Shown: positions 8,774 to 18,016 of the stretch, one piece after another | Numbering within the stretch: position 1 is the first letter of the stretch | How the letters are laid out: each line of letters begins with the position of its first letter | Assembly: GCF_026914305.1 (NCBI RefSeq) | Contig: NZ_CP113866.1 | Span: forward strand, 1,491,501 to 1,555,500 | Length of the DNA: 64,000 nucleotides | From: Caldicellulosiruptor acetigenus | GTDB taxonomy: Bacteria; Bacillota; Thermoanaerobacteria; Caldicellulosiruptorales; Caldicellulosiruptoraceae | Direction of reading: 5' to 3' | Notes under the pieces: model-generated | Seen by the model: only the letters and a program-made list of their open reading frames with translations | The model's database searches: none | Told to the model about the DNA's origin: nothing | Program-made: the position numbers and the translations under genes

Positions 8774-9479
8774 CTTTTATCTCCCTTGCAGGATTTCCCA
8801 CAACAATCTTCCTTGGCATGACATCTTTCGTAACAACACTGCCAGCACCAACAAACCCTTCTTCTCCAATCACTTTTCCGGGAAGCACGGTGGCATTTGC
8901 ACCAATTCTGCCACCTCGTTTTACTGTAACACCTTTGAAATATTTTGCCCTGTCCTTACCTCTTCCCGCAAAATTGTCATTTGAGGTAACAACACACGGT
9001 GCAATAAACGCCCAATCCTCAATTGTTGAAAGAGCAGTAATATATGCATTTGTCTCTATTTTGCAATAACTTCCAATAGTTGTCTTGTTTTCTATGCTAA
9101 CACCACGACCTATAATGGTATACTCACCAATTGTCACATTTTCTCTTATTGTCACAAGGTCGGCTATAAAGACATTGTCTGAGATTACAGCACCCCTGTA
9201 GATTATGCTGTTTGCCCCAATCTTGACGTTGTTCCCAATCCTAGCAGGTGGAAGAACAATCTCTTCTGTTGTTTTGCTCGCAAAAGCCTTTTGAGGAGAT
9301 TTTCCTATAATTGTACCATCAGAAATTTCGACATTGTCACCTATAATGCTTCCTTTTTTTATAATTACATTGTGACCAATTTTGCATCCGCTACCTATCT
9401 TAACATCATCTTCTATCACAACAAAATAACCCATTTCAACATCTTCAGCTATCTTTGCTTTCTCACTTATAAATCTCAT
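8739..9479 (-). CDS. Left-handed beta-helix N-acetyltransferase (WbpD/WlbB-like)
   Basis: This 246-residue protein is built almost wholly of hexapeptide repeats ([LIV]-G-x4), for example [32 protein letters not shown] and [18 protein letters not shown], ending with the conserved [10 protein letters not shown]. In context it probably acetylates the 3-amino group of UDP-2-acetamido-3-amino-2,3-dideoxy-glucuronate using acetyl-CoA. It is longer than WbpD (about 190 residues) because it has additional N-terminal coils. The start overlaps the stop of the upstream dehydrogenase gene in an ATGA. Other sugar acetyltransferases share the fold, so the substrate is inferred from neighbours. Confidence 0.8.
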   Translation of the reverse strand: MRFISEKAKIAEDVEMGYFVVIEDDVKIGSGCKIGHNVIIKKGSIIGDNVEISDGTIIGKSPQKAFASKTTEEIVLPPARIGNNVKIGANSIIYRGAVISDNVFIADLVTIRENVTIGEYTIIGRGVSIENKTTIGSYCKIETNAYITALSTIEDWAFIAPCVVTSNDNFAGRGKDRAKYFKGVTVKRGGRIGANATVLPGKVIGEEGFVGAGSVVTKDVMPRKIVVGNPAREIKDVPADQLLENQ

Positions 9480-10600
9480 CTTACCAACCTCTGCCTTTCA
9501 TAAAGCTTTTTCATGTCTATTGTTGAAAAGTTAGTAAGTGGCAGTTTTATTGGTCTTTTTTCAATTGCCGATTTGTAAATACCAAGAATTATCTCAAGTG
9601 ATTTTTTCCCCTCTTCTCCTGTAACAAGCGGGTCTTTTCCGCTTTTGATGGCTTCAATAACATCCCTGAAAAGAGGAGTGTGACCAAACCCATATACATT
9701 GTCTGGATTTTCTGTAAACTTTTCTAAAGCCTCTTTTTCATCCTCATCAGGCACACGCCACACAACAATCTTGTTGACTGACGTACCACCAAGCACTGCT
9801 GTGCCTGTTTGACCAAATACGCTGAGCGTCTCTTCCAAATTTGAAGGCCAAACACAGGTAGTTCCTTCAACAATTCCTCTTGCTCCACTTTTGAATTTCA
9901 AGATGGCAAACCCTGTATCCTCTGCTTCAATAGGTCTTAAAAATGTTTCTATGTCACCATAAATCTCGTCAACCTCAGAACCTATTATCCATTGCAAAAG
10001 GTCAATGTTATGGGTACACTGGTTCATAAGCGCACCACCGTCTTGTTCCCATGTGCCTCTCCAGCTATCTTGCCTGTAGTATTCATCGTTCCTATTCCAT
10101 CTAATACTTGCAACAGCATACAGTATCCTGCCAAATTTGCCACTGTCAATAGTACTCTTCAGTTTTTGTACACTCTTGTTAAACCTGTTTTGCAGACATA
10201 CACCAAGTACCTTTTTCTTTTCTCTTGCTTTTTTAATCATCAAATCTGCATCTTCTATTGAAAGTGCCATGGGCTTTTCTACAATCACATGCTTGTTAAA
10301 ATCCAAAGCAACAAGCGTCTGCTCAGCATGGCATCCGCTGTATGTTGCTATGTCAACTATGTCACATTCTTGTTCTTTTAACATCTTTATATAATCTGTG
10401 TATATGGGTATATCCTTTTTTATTTCAATTCCTTTGCTCGCAAGCAGCTCATAATACTTTTGTCTTGTCCTTAAAGCTTTCTGGCTATCTAAGTCACAAA
10501 ATCCCACAACCTCAAGCTGGTCATAATTGTTGGCATAAGCCTCAGCATGTTTGAACGATATTCTCCCACATCCAACAAGGCAAATCCTTAACTTGTCCAT
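9476..10600 (-). CDS. Gfo/Idh/MocA dehydrogenase, WbpB/WlbA-like (UDP-GlcNAcA 3-dehydrogenase)
   Basis: WlbA/WbpB enzymes oxidise C3 of UDP-GlcNAc-uronate to give the 3-keto sugar for transamination. The 374-residue protein has the Rossmann start [17 protein letters not shown], the family EKP motif (IVEKPMAL) and the WlbA hallmark NRFNKSVQ, then [21 protein letters not shown] and [11 protein letters not shown] 10600 was chosen because GGAGG lies eight bases upstream; an in-frame ATG at 10615 lacks a site. It sits between the 6-dehydrogenase and the acetyltransferase and is coupled to the latter through ATGA. Confidence 0.85.
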   Translation of the reverse strand: MDKLRICLVGCGRISFKHAEAYANNYDQLEVVGFCDLDSQKALRTRQKYYELLASKGIEIKKDIPIYTDYIKMLKEQECDIVDIATYSGCHAEQTLVALDFNKHVIVEKPMALSIEDADLMIKKAREKKKVLGVCLQNRFNKSVQKLKSTIDSGKFGRILYAVASIRWNRNDEYYRQDSWRGTWEQDGGALMNQCTHNIDLLQWIIGSEVDEIYGDIETFLRPIEAEDTGFAILKFKSGARGIVEGTTCVWPSNLEETLSVFGQTGTAVLGGTSVNKIVVWRVPDEDEKEALEKFTENPDNVYGFGHTPLFRDVIEAIKSGKDPLVTGEEGKKSLEIILGIYKSAIEKRPIKLPLTNFSTIDMKKLYERQRLVR

Positions 10601-10629
10601 CAACAAATCCTCCATTATATTGAATTTTT

Positions 10630-11943
10630 TTATAGTTTATAAACTTTGTCTGATTTTATACCTTTTGTAGCATTTCTGGTATCAAAAATAAGGTTTGCAT
10701 TCTCTACAATAAAGTTATAATCATATTTTGAATGGTCTGTTGTGATAACAACTATATCATATTTTTTGAGCGACTCTGCTGTAAAATCCACCGAGAAATA
10801 CTGTTTGCCATTATAAGTAAAACTCGGTACATATGGGTCATTGTATTCTACCTCTGCATTCTCTTTTTCAAAAATCTCGATAATTTTCAATGCAGGTGAC
10901 TCTCTTATATCATCAATATCCTTCTTGTATGCCACACCTAAAATTAAAATTTTTGAGCCGTTCAAAGGTTTTTTGAATTTATTGAGGATTTTCATAACTC
11001 TTTCAACCACATATTCTGGCATATAGTTGTTTATTTCACCGGCTATTTCAATTAGCCTTGTATGATAATCATATTCGCGCGCTTTCCAAGTGAGATAAAA
11101 TGGGTCAATCGGTATGCAATGACCACCAAGCCCAGGTCCGGGATAAAATGCCATAAATCCATATGGTTTTGTTTTTGCTGCTTCAATGACCTCCCAAATA
11201 TCAATGTTCATCCTTTCGCACAAAATAGCCATTTCGTTTACAAGCGCAATGTTTATATTTCTGAAGGTGTTTTCCAAAATCTTTTCCATTTCTGCAACCC
11301 TTGGAGAGCTGACCTTAAATACCTCTCCTTCTAACACATTCTCGTAAAGCCTTGCAGCTATCTCAGTACATGTTTTTGTCACACCGCCTACAACCTTTGG
11401 TGTGTTCTTTGTGTTATACACCTTGTTGCCCGGGTCAACTCTCTCAGGTGAAAAAGCTAAGAAGAAATCCTCACCGCATTTTAGCCCACTTTCTTCCAAA
11501 ATAGGTTTTACCACTTCTTCTGTTGTCCCTGGATATGTAGTACTCTCTAAAACAACCAACATTCCTCTGTGAAGGTATTTTGCAATCTCCCTTGTAGAAT
11601 TTACAACGTACGAAATATCTGGCTGTTTGTATTTATCAAGTGGAGTGGGAACACATATAGCAACAGCATCAACATCTCCAATTTTGCTGTAGTCAGTTGT
11701 GGCAAATATTCTACCTTCTTTTACAAGGTCAGCAAGTTCTTTGTCCACAACATCACCTATATAATTTTGGCCTCTGTTTACCATATCAACTCTCTTTTGC
11801 TGTATATCAAATCCGATAACTTTATATCCTGCTTTTGCCTTTTCGACAGCAAGCGGAAGCCCTACATACCCAAGCCCCACAACTCCAATCACTGCTGTTT
11901 TGTTCTCAATCTTCTCAAGAAGTCTTTGTGCAATCTCATTCAT
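10630..11943 (-). CDS. UDP-N-acetylglucosamine 6-dehydrogenase (WbpA/WecC type)
   Basis: This is an NAD-dependent nucleotide sugar dehydrogenase making the uronic acid by two successive oxidations of C6. Its 437 residues show GVVGLGYVGLPLA (NAD site), AICVPTPLDKYKQPD, LESTTYPGTTEEV, FSPERVDPGN, then GPGLGGHCIPIDPFYLTWKA with the catalytic Cys in GGHCIP, and ILGVAYKKDIDDIRESP. A HexNAc substrate rather than glucose is inferred from the WbpA-like style and the flanking WbpB/E/D homologues. The start overlaps the aminotransferase stop in an ATGA. Confidence 0.88.
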   Translation of the reverse strand: MNEIAQRLLEKIENKTAVIGVVGLGYVGLPLAVEKAKAGYKVIGFDIQQKRVDMVNRGQNYIGDVVDKELADLVKEGRIFATTDYSKIGDVDAVAICVPTPLDKYKQPDISYVVNSTREIAKYLHRGMLVVLESTTYPGTTEEVVKPILEESGLKCGEDFFLAFSPERVDPGNKVYNTKNTPKVVGGVTKTCTEIAARLYENVLEGEVFKVSSPRVAEMEKILENTFRNINIALVNEMAILCERMNIDIWEVIEAAKTKPYGFMAFYPGPGLGGHCIPIDPFYLTWKAREYDYHTRLIEIAGEINNYMPEYVVERVMKILNKFKKPLNGSKILILGVAYKKDIDDIRESPALKIIEIFEKENAEVEYNDPYVPSFTYNGKQYFSVDFTAESLKKYDIVVITTDHSKYDYNFIVENANLIFDTRNATKGIKSDKVYKL

Positions 11944-13052
11944 TGTAAACTCCCTCCAAATTGATTTATTGAAGTTGTTATATACTCTATCTCTTCATCT
12001 GTCAATTCAGGAAACATTGGAATTGCAAATGACTTTTTGCAAAGCTTTTCGGCAATTTCAAAGTCGCCTTCTTTATATCCCAAAAAGCTCAAGGCTTTAG
12101 TTAAATGTAGTGGTACAGGATAGTATATACCTGTTGCAATTCCTTTCTGGGCTAAATATTCCATAAGATTTTCTCTCTTTTCATGTTGGAGAATATACAG
12201 ATGATATATGTGTCCAAACTCAAAACTATTGCACTTTTTGGGAGTGACAAGTCCATCAAGCTTAAGCTCTTGAGAAAACTTTTGAGCTATTTCTATTCTT
12301 CTTCTATTCCAACTGTCAATATATTTGAGTTTAACAAGAAGTATTGCTGCCTGCACTTCGTCAAGCCTGCTGTTAAATCCTATCATCTCATTGAAATACT
12401 TCTTTTTAGAACCATGCTGTCTGAGCATCCTTGCTTTTGAGGCAATCTCGTCAGAATCTGTTACAATCAGACCACCGTCGCCAAACCCGCCTAAGTTCTT
12501 TGTAGGAAAGAACGAAAAACATCCTACATCTCCAATTGTGCCTGCTTTTTTCCCTTCAAATTCAGCACCAAATGCCTGGCAGGCATCTTCGATAATATAC
12601 AAGTTATACTTTTTGGCAATTTGTACTATTTTCTTCATGTCGCACACTTGACCAAATATATGGACAGGAATAATAGCTTTTGTGCGCTCAGTAATCTTTT
12701 CTTCTATCTTTTCAGGGTCTATGTTGTACGACAGAGGGTCAATGTCAACAAAAACTGGTCTTGCACCCACTCTTACTATTGCCTCAGCTGTCGCAAAAAA
12801 GGTAAAAGGAGTTGTTATAACCTCATCACCTTGTCCTATACCCACGCTTTCAAGTGCTATGACAAGGGCATCTGTTCCATTCCCAACACCTATCGCGTGG
12901 TTTACATTCAGATACTCAGCACACTTTTTCTCAAACTCTGCAACTTTTGGCCCTAAGATATATTGTCCACTTTCAAATACCTCTTTTACGCTGTCTAATA
13001 TTTCTTGGGAAATATTTTGGTACTGTCTTTTCAAATCAATAAGCGAAATCAT
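11940..13052 (-). CDS. DegT/DnrJ/EryC1/StrS aminotransferase (WbpE/WlbC-like)
   Basis: This PLP-dependent sugar aminotransferase is expected to convert the 3-keto sugar nucleotide to the 3-amino sugar with glutamate as donor. It is 370 residues long. Visible motifs are GNGTDALVIAL, TPFTFFATAEA, IIEDACQAFGA (Asp that binds the PLP pyridine) and FSFFPTKNLGGFGDGG with the PLP lysine in PTKN. It ends with an acidic helix overlapping the next gene by ATGA. It is the first enzyme gene of the diacetamido-uronate block on the transcript, 43 bases after the Wzz-like gene. Confidence 0.88.
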   Translation of the reverse strand: MISLIDLKRQYQNISQEILDSVKEVFESGQYILGPKVAEFEKKCAEYLNVNHAIGVGNGTDALVIALESVGIGQGDEVITTPFTFFATAEAIVRVGARPVFVDIDPLSYNIDPEKIEEKITERTKAIIPVHIFGQVCDMKKIVQIAKKYNLYIIEDACQAFGAEFEGKKAGTIGDVGCFSFFPTKNLGGFGDGGLIVTDSDEIASKARMLRQHGSKKKYFNEMIGFNSRLDEVQAAILLVKLKYIDSWNRRRIEIAQKFSQELKLDGLVTPKKCNSFEFGHIYHLYILQHEKRENLMEYLAQKGIATGIYYPVPLHLTKALSFLGYKEGDFEIAEKLCKKSFAIPMFPELTDEEIEYITTSINQFGGSLQ

Positions 13053-13095
13053 TTTAAGTGCTCATCTCCATTCTAATTTTGATATTTAGAAAAAA

Positions 13096-13881
13096 TTATA
13101 AATTCTGGATAATATATTTTCTCTCTCTATATATTACATACAAAATTGCCGCAATCACACCTGCCAGCATTCCAGCAACAACTCTCAATGCCTTTTCGAA
13201 CTTGCTGCCAGCAGACTCGTATACCTTTACTTTCCCATATTGATAGATAGCACTTTTCAAATCAATCACTTTGTTGTAATGTTCATTTACCCACTTTATA
13301 AGACTTATAGCAGCTGAAATCTGGCTTAGTTGTTCTTGTTCACTTGAAGTCAAACTGGTCTTTTCATATTTGCTTCTTTCAAGCAAAAGCTCATCCAAAA
13401 GTTTTTGAGCAGCTTCTGACTTACTTTTCAAATCTGAGATTACCTGGTTATCTAAACTTTTGAGATATTCATTTAGCATATTCTGAGCAGCAGTCTGTGA
13501 ATCTGCAACAGCTTTTATAACGACATAGTTTATACCGCTCTTTGAAGCTTTAGGTTCAATAAAAACCCCAAACCTCTCATCTTCACCATATCTGCTTGTG
13601 ACATAATCAATAAAAGGAGGGTTTAGCGCTACCATCTCTAAGTATTCCTTGTTCAAATCCAATGCAGTCACGTTAGAATACAAACCCTGTACCATATTGG
13701 AAACGTTGGGTGATGAAGTATTGAAGTTGAACGGATTTAAAAGATTGTTATCAAGTCTTAGGTTTGTCTCAGCCGTCCACAATGTTTTTGTAAAAAATTG
13801 TACAACCACAGCCGACAGTATCAAAAATAAGATAATTATTGCTGTTATTTCTTTAATCCTTTTTTTAAATATATAAATCAT
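13096..13881 (-). CDS. Wzz/YveK-like polysaccharide chain-length protein
   Basis: The 261-residue protein has the co-polymerase topology: a membrane segment near each end (about 11-31 and 232-252) and a large extracytoplasmic domain with a predicted coiled coil around 150-215 (KSKSEAAQKLLDELLLERSKYE). It lacks the kinase domain and tyrosine tail of fused forms, and no Wzc/CpsD-type kinase gene is nearby. Such proteins set the chain length made by a Wzy polymerase, which fits the two Wzy-like genes downstream. The N-terminal IYIFKKRIKEI matches the usual basic start. Confidence 0.75.
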   Translation of the reverse strand: MIYIFKKRIKEITAIIILFLILSAVVVQFFTKTLWTAETNLRLDNNLLNPFNFNTSSPNVSNMVQGLYSNVTALDLNKEYLEMVALNPPFIDYVTSRYGEDERFGVFIEPKASKSGINYVVIKAVADSQTAAQNMLNEYLKSLDNQVISDLKSKSEAAQKLLDELLLERSKYEKTSLTSSEQEQLSQISAAISLIKWVNEHYNKVIDLKSAIYQYGKVKVYESAGSKFEKALRVVAGMLAGVIAAILYVIYRERKYIIQNL

Positions 13882-13900
13882 TTTTCAACTTTTCTCCTTT

Positions 13901-14788
13901 CTATCTCTGGGTGATGAGTTTCAATGTGCCATCTGGGAACATCAGCGCAGCAATGTTGCCATTTTGTTCTGTTGTAAATATTTTAACTTTAAATTTCTCC
14001 AATCTCCTTATTGTGGATGAGTGCGGATGACCGTATGGATTGTCTTTTCCCACACTTATGATAGCCACTTTAGGATTTACCTTTTCTAAAAATAAACTTG
14101 AAGTTGCAGCATAGCTTCCATGATGAGAAACCTTCAAAACATCTGCCTTTATATCGTGAACATTCCTTACTATGTCATATTCTACATTCTTTGAAATATC
14201 GCCAGTAAATAACACCCTTTTTCCCGCAAATTCAAGCATGACAACCACACTTGAATCGTTCAAATCATCATAATCTTTAAGAGGAGATAAAAAAGTCAAT
14301 GTAACACCATTTAATTTCAGTCTATCAAACGGCCTTGCGATTGAAATTTTTAGGTTCTTTTTCTTCAGTGCGTTTAGCATATCTTCAAATGTCTGAGTAT
14401 TTGTTGTTTTATTAATTGTATAGAATCTTTCTATGTCATATTTAGAAATAATCTTGTCCATATTGCCAATATGGTCCTCATGCGGATGAGTTGCAATTAC
14501 CACATCCAATTTTTTGACATTTAATCTATCTAAGGTTTGTAAAACATCCTGCTCAGCAGAATTCGGTCCTGAGTCAATCAATACAAACTTATTTCCTGGT
14601 GTTTTTATCAGTATACTATCTCCCTGACCTACATCTAAAAAAAATACACTACATACTTGCTTATCTAAAAACTGTGCTGAGTTTGTTTCCCAAAAGTTTG
14701 AATTTTGAAATAAATACGAACATCCACTTAAAAAAAGAAAGAAAATAACTGTTATTAAAACAACAGCTACCGAGAGTTTGCTTTTCAT
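13901..14788 (-). CDS. Lipoprotein metallo-beta-lactamase-fold hydrolase (ComEC C-domain-like)
   Basis: The 295-residue protein starts with a lipoprotein signal (hydrophobic core to about 19, lipobox LSGC) and is probably anchored outside the cell. The remainder matches the stand-alone ComEC/Rec2-type MBL domain: FFLDVGQGDSILI, LIDSGPN, ATHPHEDHIGN (metal ligands), VLFTGDI and KVSHHGS, then SVGKDNPYGHPH. Relatives are predicted phosphodiesterases or nucleases; no ComEC channel domain is present. It lies 19 bases before the wzz-like gene and 32 after etfA, so it may belong to either unit. Confidence 0.85.
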   Translation of the reverse strand: MKSKLSVAVVLITVIFFLFLSGCSYLFQNSNFWETNSAQFLDKQVCSVFFLDVGQGDSILIKTPGNKFVLIDSGPNSAEQDVLQTLDRLNVKKLDVVIATHPHEDHIGNMDKIISKYDIERFYTINKTTNTQTFEDMLNALKKKNLKISIARPFDRLKLNGVTLTFLSPLKDYDDLNDSSVVVMLEFAGKRVLFTGDISKNVEYDIVRNVHDIKADVLKVSHHGSYAATSSLFLEKVNPKVAIISVGKDNPYGHPHSSTIRRLEKFKVKIFTTEQNGNIAALMFPDGTLKLITQR

Positions 14789-14820
14789 TACTTAAACTTC
14801 CTCCAGTACACCTCAAAAAA

Positions 14821-15825
14821 TCAGCAGCCTTTGAGCCTACTTTTAAAAGCTTTTATAAAACTTTTCATAACAGAGGTAGCATCTGCTACAATCCCGTAAT
14901 GAGCAATTTTAAAAATCTGCGCATCTTTGTTTTTGTTAACTGCTATTATGAGTTTTGGACTGCCAATCCCACAAATATGATGGGCTGCACCCGAAACTCC
15001 AAAAGCAAAATATATCTGTGGTGATACAACCTTGCCACTTTGACCAATTTGATATTCTTTGTCAATCCAGCCCATGTCAACAAGCGGTCGCGTGACACCC
15101 ACCGCACCATTTAAGAGATTTGCAAGTTCAAAGGCATATTTTAAATTTTCCTTGTCTTTGATTCCTCTTCCTACACCAATAACTATTTTAGCACTTTCAA
15201 GTTTGTTATCAATATTCTGAGCTAAATTTTTTTCAATAATCTTAATTTTGCCAGAAAAAGGTTTAAGCCCTTCAAAGAGACTTTCAACAATCTCTACTTT
15301 TTTATCAACAGCCTCAAAAGAACATTCAGCTACGTTTTTTATTTTTAAGGTAGCAAAGACAATAGAAGAATTTTTGACCAAAATCTTAGCATTTATATTT
15401 CCTGTATATGCAGGCTTCAAAAAACTGTAGTTGTGAGTACCCTCATCAAAAATAAGGTCTGTACAATCAACAGCAAACCCACATGAAAAGCGTGCAGCAA
15501 CTCTTGCTAAAATTGACTTTATAAAATCGCTTGATGTTGAAATGACGGCATGAGGTTTTATTGTATTTATATGCTGGGTTATAGCTTCGATGTAAGGCCA
15601 TTCCCAGTCTGAAAAAAGTTCATTTTTACAGATTACAATTTGACTTAATGGAAGTGTTCTCAAGTAATTTATATCTTTATCTTCCACTTTTCTGTTCGAA
15701 TATAGGTACAAAACAATCTTTTTATCTTTAACTGCAATTCTGCTATCAATGAAAGAAAGAAGAGAAGCAAGTTGTGAGATTTCATCAATATGATAAATTG
15801 CCGGTACAAATATCACGTGTTCCAT
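14821..15825 (-). CDS. etfA: Electron transfer flavoprotein, alpha subunit
   Basis: The 334-residue protein has an N-terminal Rossmann-like domain and the diagnostic C-terminal FAD domain (about 205-325): VIGVGRGIKDKEN, RPLVDMGWI, QIGQSGKVVSPQIYFAFGVSGAAHH and the AVNKNKDAQIF and AHYGIVAD segment. Together with EtfB it passes electrons between flavoprotein dehydrogenases and other carriers. Whether this pair is of the bifurcating kind cannot be decided by eye. It lies 35 bases after etfB in an acyl-CoA dehydrogenase, etfB, etfA unit. Confidence 0.92.
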   Translation of the reverse strand: MEHVIFVPAIYHIDEISQLASLLSFIDSRIAVKDKKIVLYLYSNRKVEDKDINYLRTLPLSQIVICKNELFSDWEWPYIEAITQHINTIKPHAVISTSSDFIKSILARVAARFSCGFAVDCTDLIFDEGTHNYSFLKPAYTGNINAKILVKNSSIVFATLKIKNVAECSFEAVDKKVEIVESLFEGLKPFSGKIKIIEKNLAQNIDNKLESAKIVIGVGRGIKDKENLKYAFELANLLNGAVGVTRPLVDMGWIDKEYQIGQSGKVVSPQIYFAFGVSGAAHHICGIGSPKLIIAVNKNKDAQIFKIAHYGIVADATSVMKSFIKAFKSRLKGC

Positions 15826-15860
15826 TTCTCTTTTTAGTCCCCCTTATGAAATTGAAGTTT

Positions 15861-16649
15861 TTATAAGAATCTCGTAACAAGGTCAGCTATACACTCTATT
15901 TGAGCATCTTCAATCCCATCATAGATTTCACATTTAACATCTTCAAAGCTTTGTTCAACAAAGCTATCGACCGAGGTCTTTGAACCTTCTGCTCCAACCC
16001 TATCAAAATCAAAGTTTTCAAAATCATCCACACTTAAAATTTGAGGAGTATATGAAAGAGCTTTTATCATGAAGCTTAGTTTTGGAAGCCTAAGAAAAGC
16101 GCTATCTTTCTTGACAGAAATCAGCGCAGGCAGTTTTACCTCAAACCTAAATAGTAGATTTTTTAATTTTCTTTCAACTTCAATGCGCTCAATATTCAAA
16201 ACCTTTATATTACTTGCAAATGCTATGTGAGGAATATTGAGATATTCTGCTATCTGAGGTGGGACAATAGATGTCTCACCATCTAAGGAGGACTCACCAC
16301 ACAGTATCAAGTCAAAATTGCCAAGCTTTTCAATAGCCTTTGCCAGTGCATACGCAGTAGAATACGCATCAGAACCAGCAAGTCTTTTATCGCTCAAAAG
16401 CACACAGCTGTCACAACCAACCTCTATAAGTTCTTTTATTTTGCTTTCACACTCAGCAGGCCCCATTGAAAGGGTTGTGATATGAACATCTTTATAAACA
16501 TCTTTTATTCTAAGAGCAAATTCTAAAGCGCTAAGGTCTGCAGGATTGTTCATCAAATATTGAGCATTTCTCTTTATTGTTTTAGTCTGAGCATTATACT
16601 CCACTTTTTCCGGGTCTACTACTTGTTTTATACACACAAGAATTTTCAT
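15861..16649 (-). CDS. etfB: Electron transfer flavoprotein, beta subunit
   Basis: The 262-residue protein starts MKILVCIKQVVDPE and continues with NNPADLSALEFALR, TTLSMGPAE, GSDAYSTAYALA, LILCGESSLDGETSIVPPQIAEYL and LPALISVKKD, the usual EtfB pattern around the AMP or second flavin site. It partners with the adjacent EtfA. Here it would carry electrons from the acyl-CoA dehydrogenase encoded immediately upstream. Confidence 0.93.
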   Translation of the reverse strand: MKILVCIKQVVDPEKVEYNAQTKTIKRNAQYLMNNPADLSALEFALRIKDVYKDVHITTLSMGPAECESKIKELIEVGCDSCVLLSDKRLAGSDAYSTAYALAKAIEKLGNFDLILCGESSLDGETSIVPPQIAEYLNIPHIAFASNIKVLNIERIEVERKLKNLLFRFEVKLPALISVKKDSAFLRLPKLSFMIKALSYTPQILSVDDFENFDFDRVGAEGSKTSVDSFVEQSFEDVKCEIYDGIEDAQIECIADLVTRFL

Positions 16650-16681
16650 CTTTCAAAAACTCCCCCTAAAGTCTTAAAAAT

Positions 16682-17827
16682 TTAATACTCTTTTATGATT
16701 TCAGACGCGATAATATTTCTCTGAATTTGATTTGCACCTTCAAATATCTGAGTTACTTTAGCATCCCTCATCATTTTTTCAACCGGATAGTCTTTAACAT
16801 ATCCATTTCCGCCCATAATCTGAACAGCATCAGTGGTAACCTTCATAGCAACATCAGAAGCAAAAACCTTGCACGCTGAAGACTCCTTTGAAAAATCCTT
16901 TGCACCACTGTCTATCATCCTACATGTTGAATAAAGCATAGCTCTTGCAGCTTCGATGTTTATGTACATGTCAGCCAGCATATGCTGGATTGCCTGAAAG
17001 GATGAAAGAGGCTGTCCAAACTGGACTCTTTCTTTTGCATACCTGACTGCGTGCTCATATGCACCTTGGGCAATCCCAACAGCCATTGCAGCCACCCCAG
17101 GCCGTGTCCTGTCAAACGTCTTCATTGCAACAATAAATCCTGTACCCTCACGACCTAAAAGATTTTCTTTGGGAACTTTACAATCTTCAAATATAAGTTC
17201 TGTAGTAGAAGATGCTCTTATGCCCATCTTGTCCTCTTTTTTGCCACAATAAAACCCTTCATATCCCTTTTCTACAATGAAAGCCGAAATTCCGCGTGGT
17301 CCTTTTGATTTGTCGGTTACTGCAAATACTACATACACGTCAGCTTCACCGCCGTTTGTTATCCAGTGCTTGCTTCCGTTTAAAATATAATAATCTCCTT
17401 TTTTCTCTGCAGTTGTCTTTATGCTGCTCACATCACTTCCAGCATCAGCTTCTGTCAATGCAAACGCGGCTATCAACTCTCCTTTTGCTATCTTAGGTAA
17501 ATACTTTTTCTTTTGTTCCTCTTTACCATAAAGAATTATAGGATATGCACCCAGAGCTGTTGCAGCGTATGATACTGCAACACCTGCACAATTTCTTGAA
17601 AGCTCTTCTACAACAAGGCACATTTCCATAACACCGCCACCAAACCCACCGTACTCTTTAGGAATGTATACACCAGTGAGCTCTGTGTATGCTAAAAGGT
17701 CCAATATATCTTTTGGGAATATGCCTTCTTTGTCATATTTTATTGCAACCTTTGACACGTATTCATCTGAAATCCTCTTTGCAAGTTTCTTTATAATCTT
17801 CTGTTCTTCGCTTAAAAAATATTCCAC
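16682..17827 (-). CDS. Acyl-CoA dehydrogenase (short-chain, Bcd-like)
   Basis: This 381-residue FAD enzyme oxidises acyl-CoA to trans-2-enoyl-CoA, or runs in reverse with Etf. Motifs include [18 protein letters not shown] (FAD/substrate), [39 protein letters not shown] and [14 protein letters not shown] with the catalytic glutamate in EGAN. The length and style match butyryl-CoA dehydrogenases of clostridia. No thiolase, crotonase or 3-hydroxyacyl-CoA dehydrogenase gene lies nearby, so the substrate is open (butyryl-, isovaleryl- or another short acyl-CoA). The start is GTG behind GGGGG. A good promoter lies about 40 bases upstream. Confidence 0.92.
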   Translation of the reverse strand: MEYFLSEEQKIIKKLAKRISDEYVSKVAIKYDKEGIFPKDILDLLAYTELTGVYIPKEYGGFGGGVMEMCLVVEELSRNCAGVAVSYAATALGAYPIILYGKEEQKKKYLPKIAKGELIAAFALTEADAGSDVSSIKTTAEKKGDYYILNGSKHWITNGGEADVYVVFAVTDKSKGPRGISAFIVEKGYEGFYCGKKEDKMGIRASSTTELIFEDCKVPKENLLGREGTGFIVAMKTFDRTRPGVAAMAVGIAQGAYEHAVRYAKERVQFGQPLSSFQAIQHMLADMYINIEAARAMLYSTCRMIDSGAKDFSKESSACKVFASDVAMKVTTDAVQIMGGNGYVKDYPVEKMMRDAKVTQIFEGANQIQRNIIASEIIKEY

Positions 17828-17868
17828 CTTAAAAATTCGCCCCCTACTTTTTCAGTATCCTTCTTCAT

Positions 17869-17898
17869 AGTTTATCAGATGAAATTCTCTATTGTCAA
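17869..17898 (-). promoter_or_regulatory. Probable promoter for the acyl-CoA dehydrogenase-etfBA unit
   Basis: Minus strand TTGACA (17893-17898) and TAAACT (17869-17874) are 18 bases apart. The same divergent gap holds an imperfectly extended inverted repeat, AACAAT-A-ATTGTT, at about 17938-17950, which could be an operator for either direction. Confidence 0.5.
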
Positions 17899-18016
17899 AC
17901 AACCATAAATATTTTTCATTAATGTGACTATTTTGTAACAATAATTGTTGTATTGCGTGATTATTTTTTGATATCATACTTCATATAAAAAAACTGTCCT
18001 GGGGAAGGACCACAAA

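Noticed and set aside
12682-13089. Plus-strand open frame of 135 codons
   Set aside because: It is the antisense shadow of the aminotransferase gene, with low-complexity S/T-rich translation and no ribosome site.
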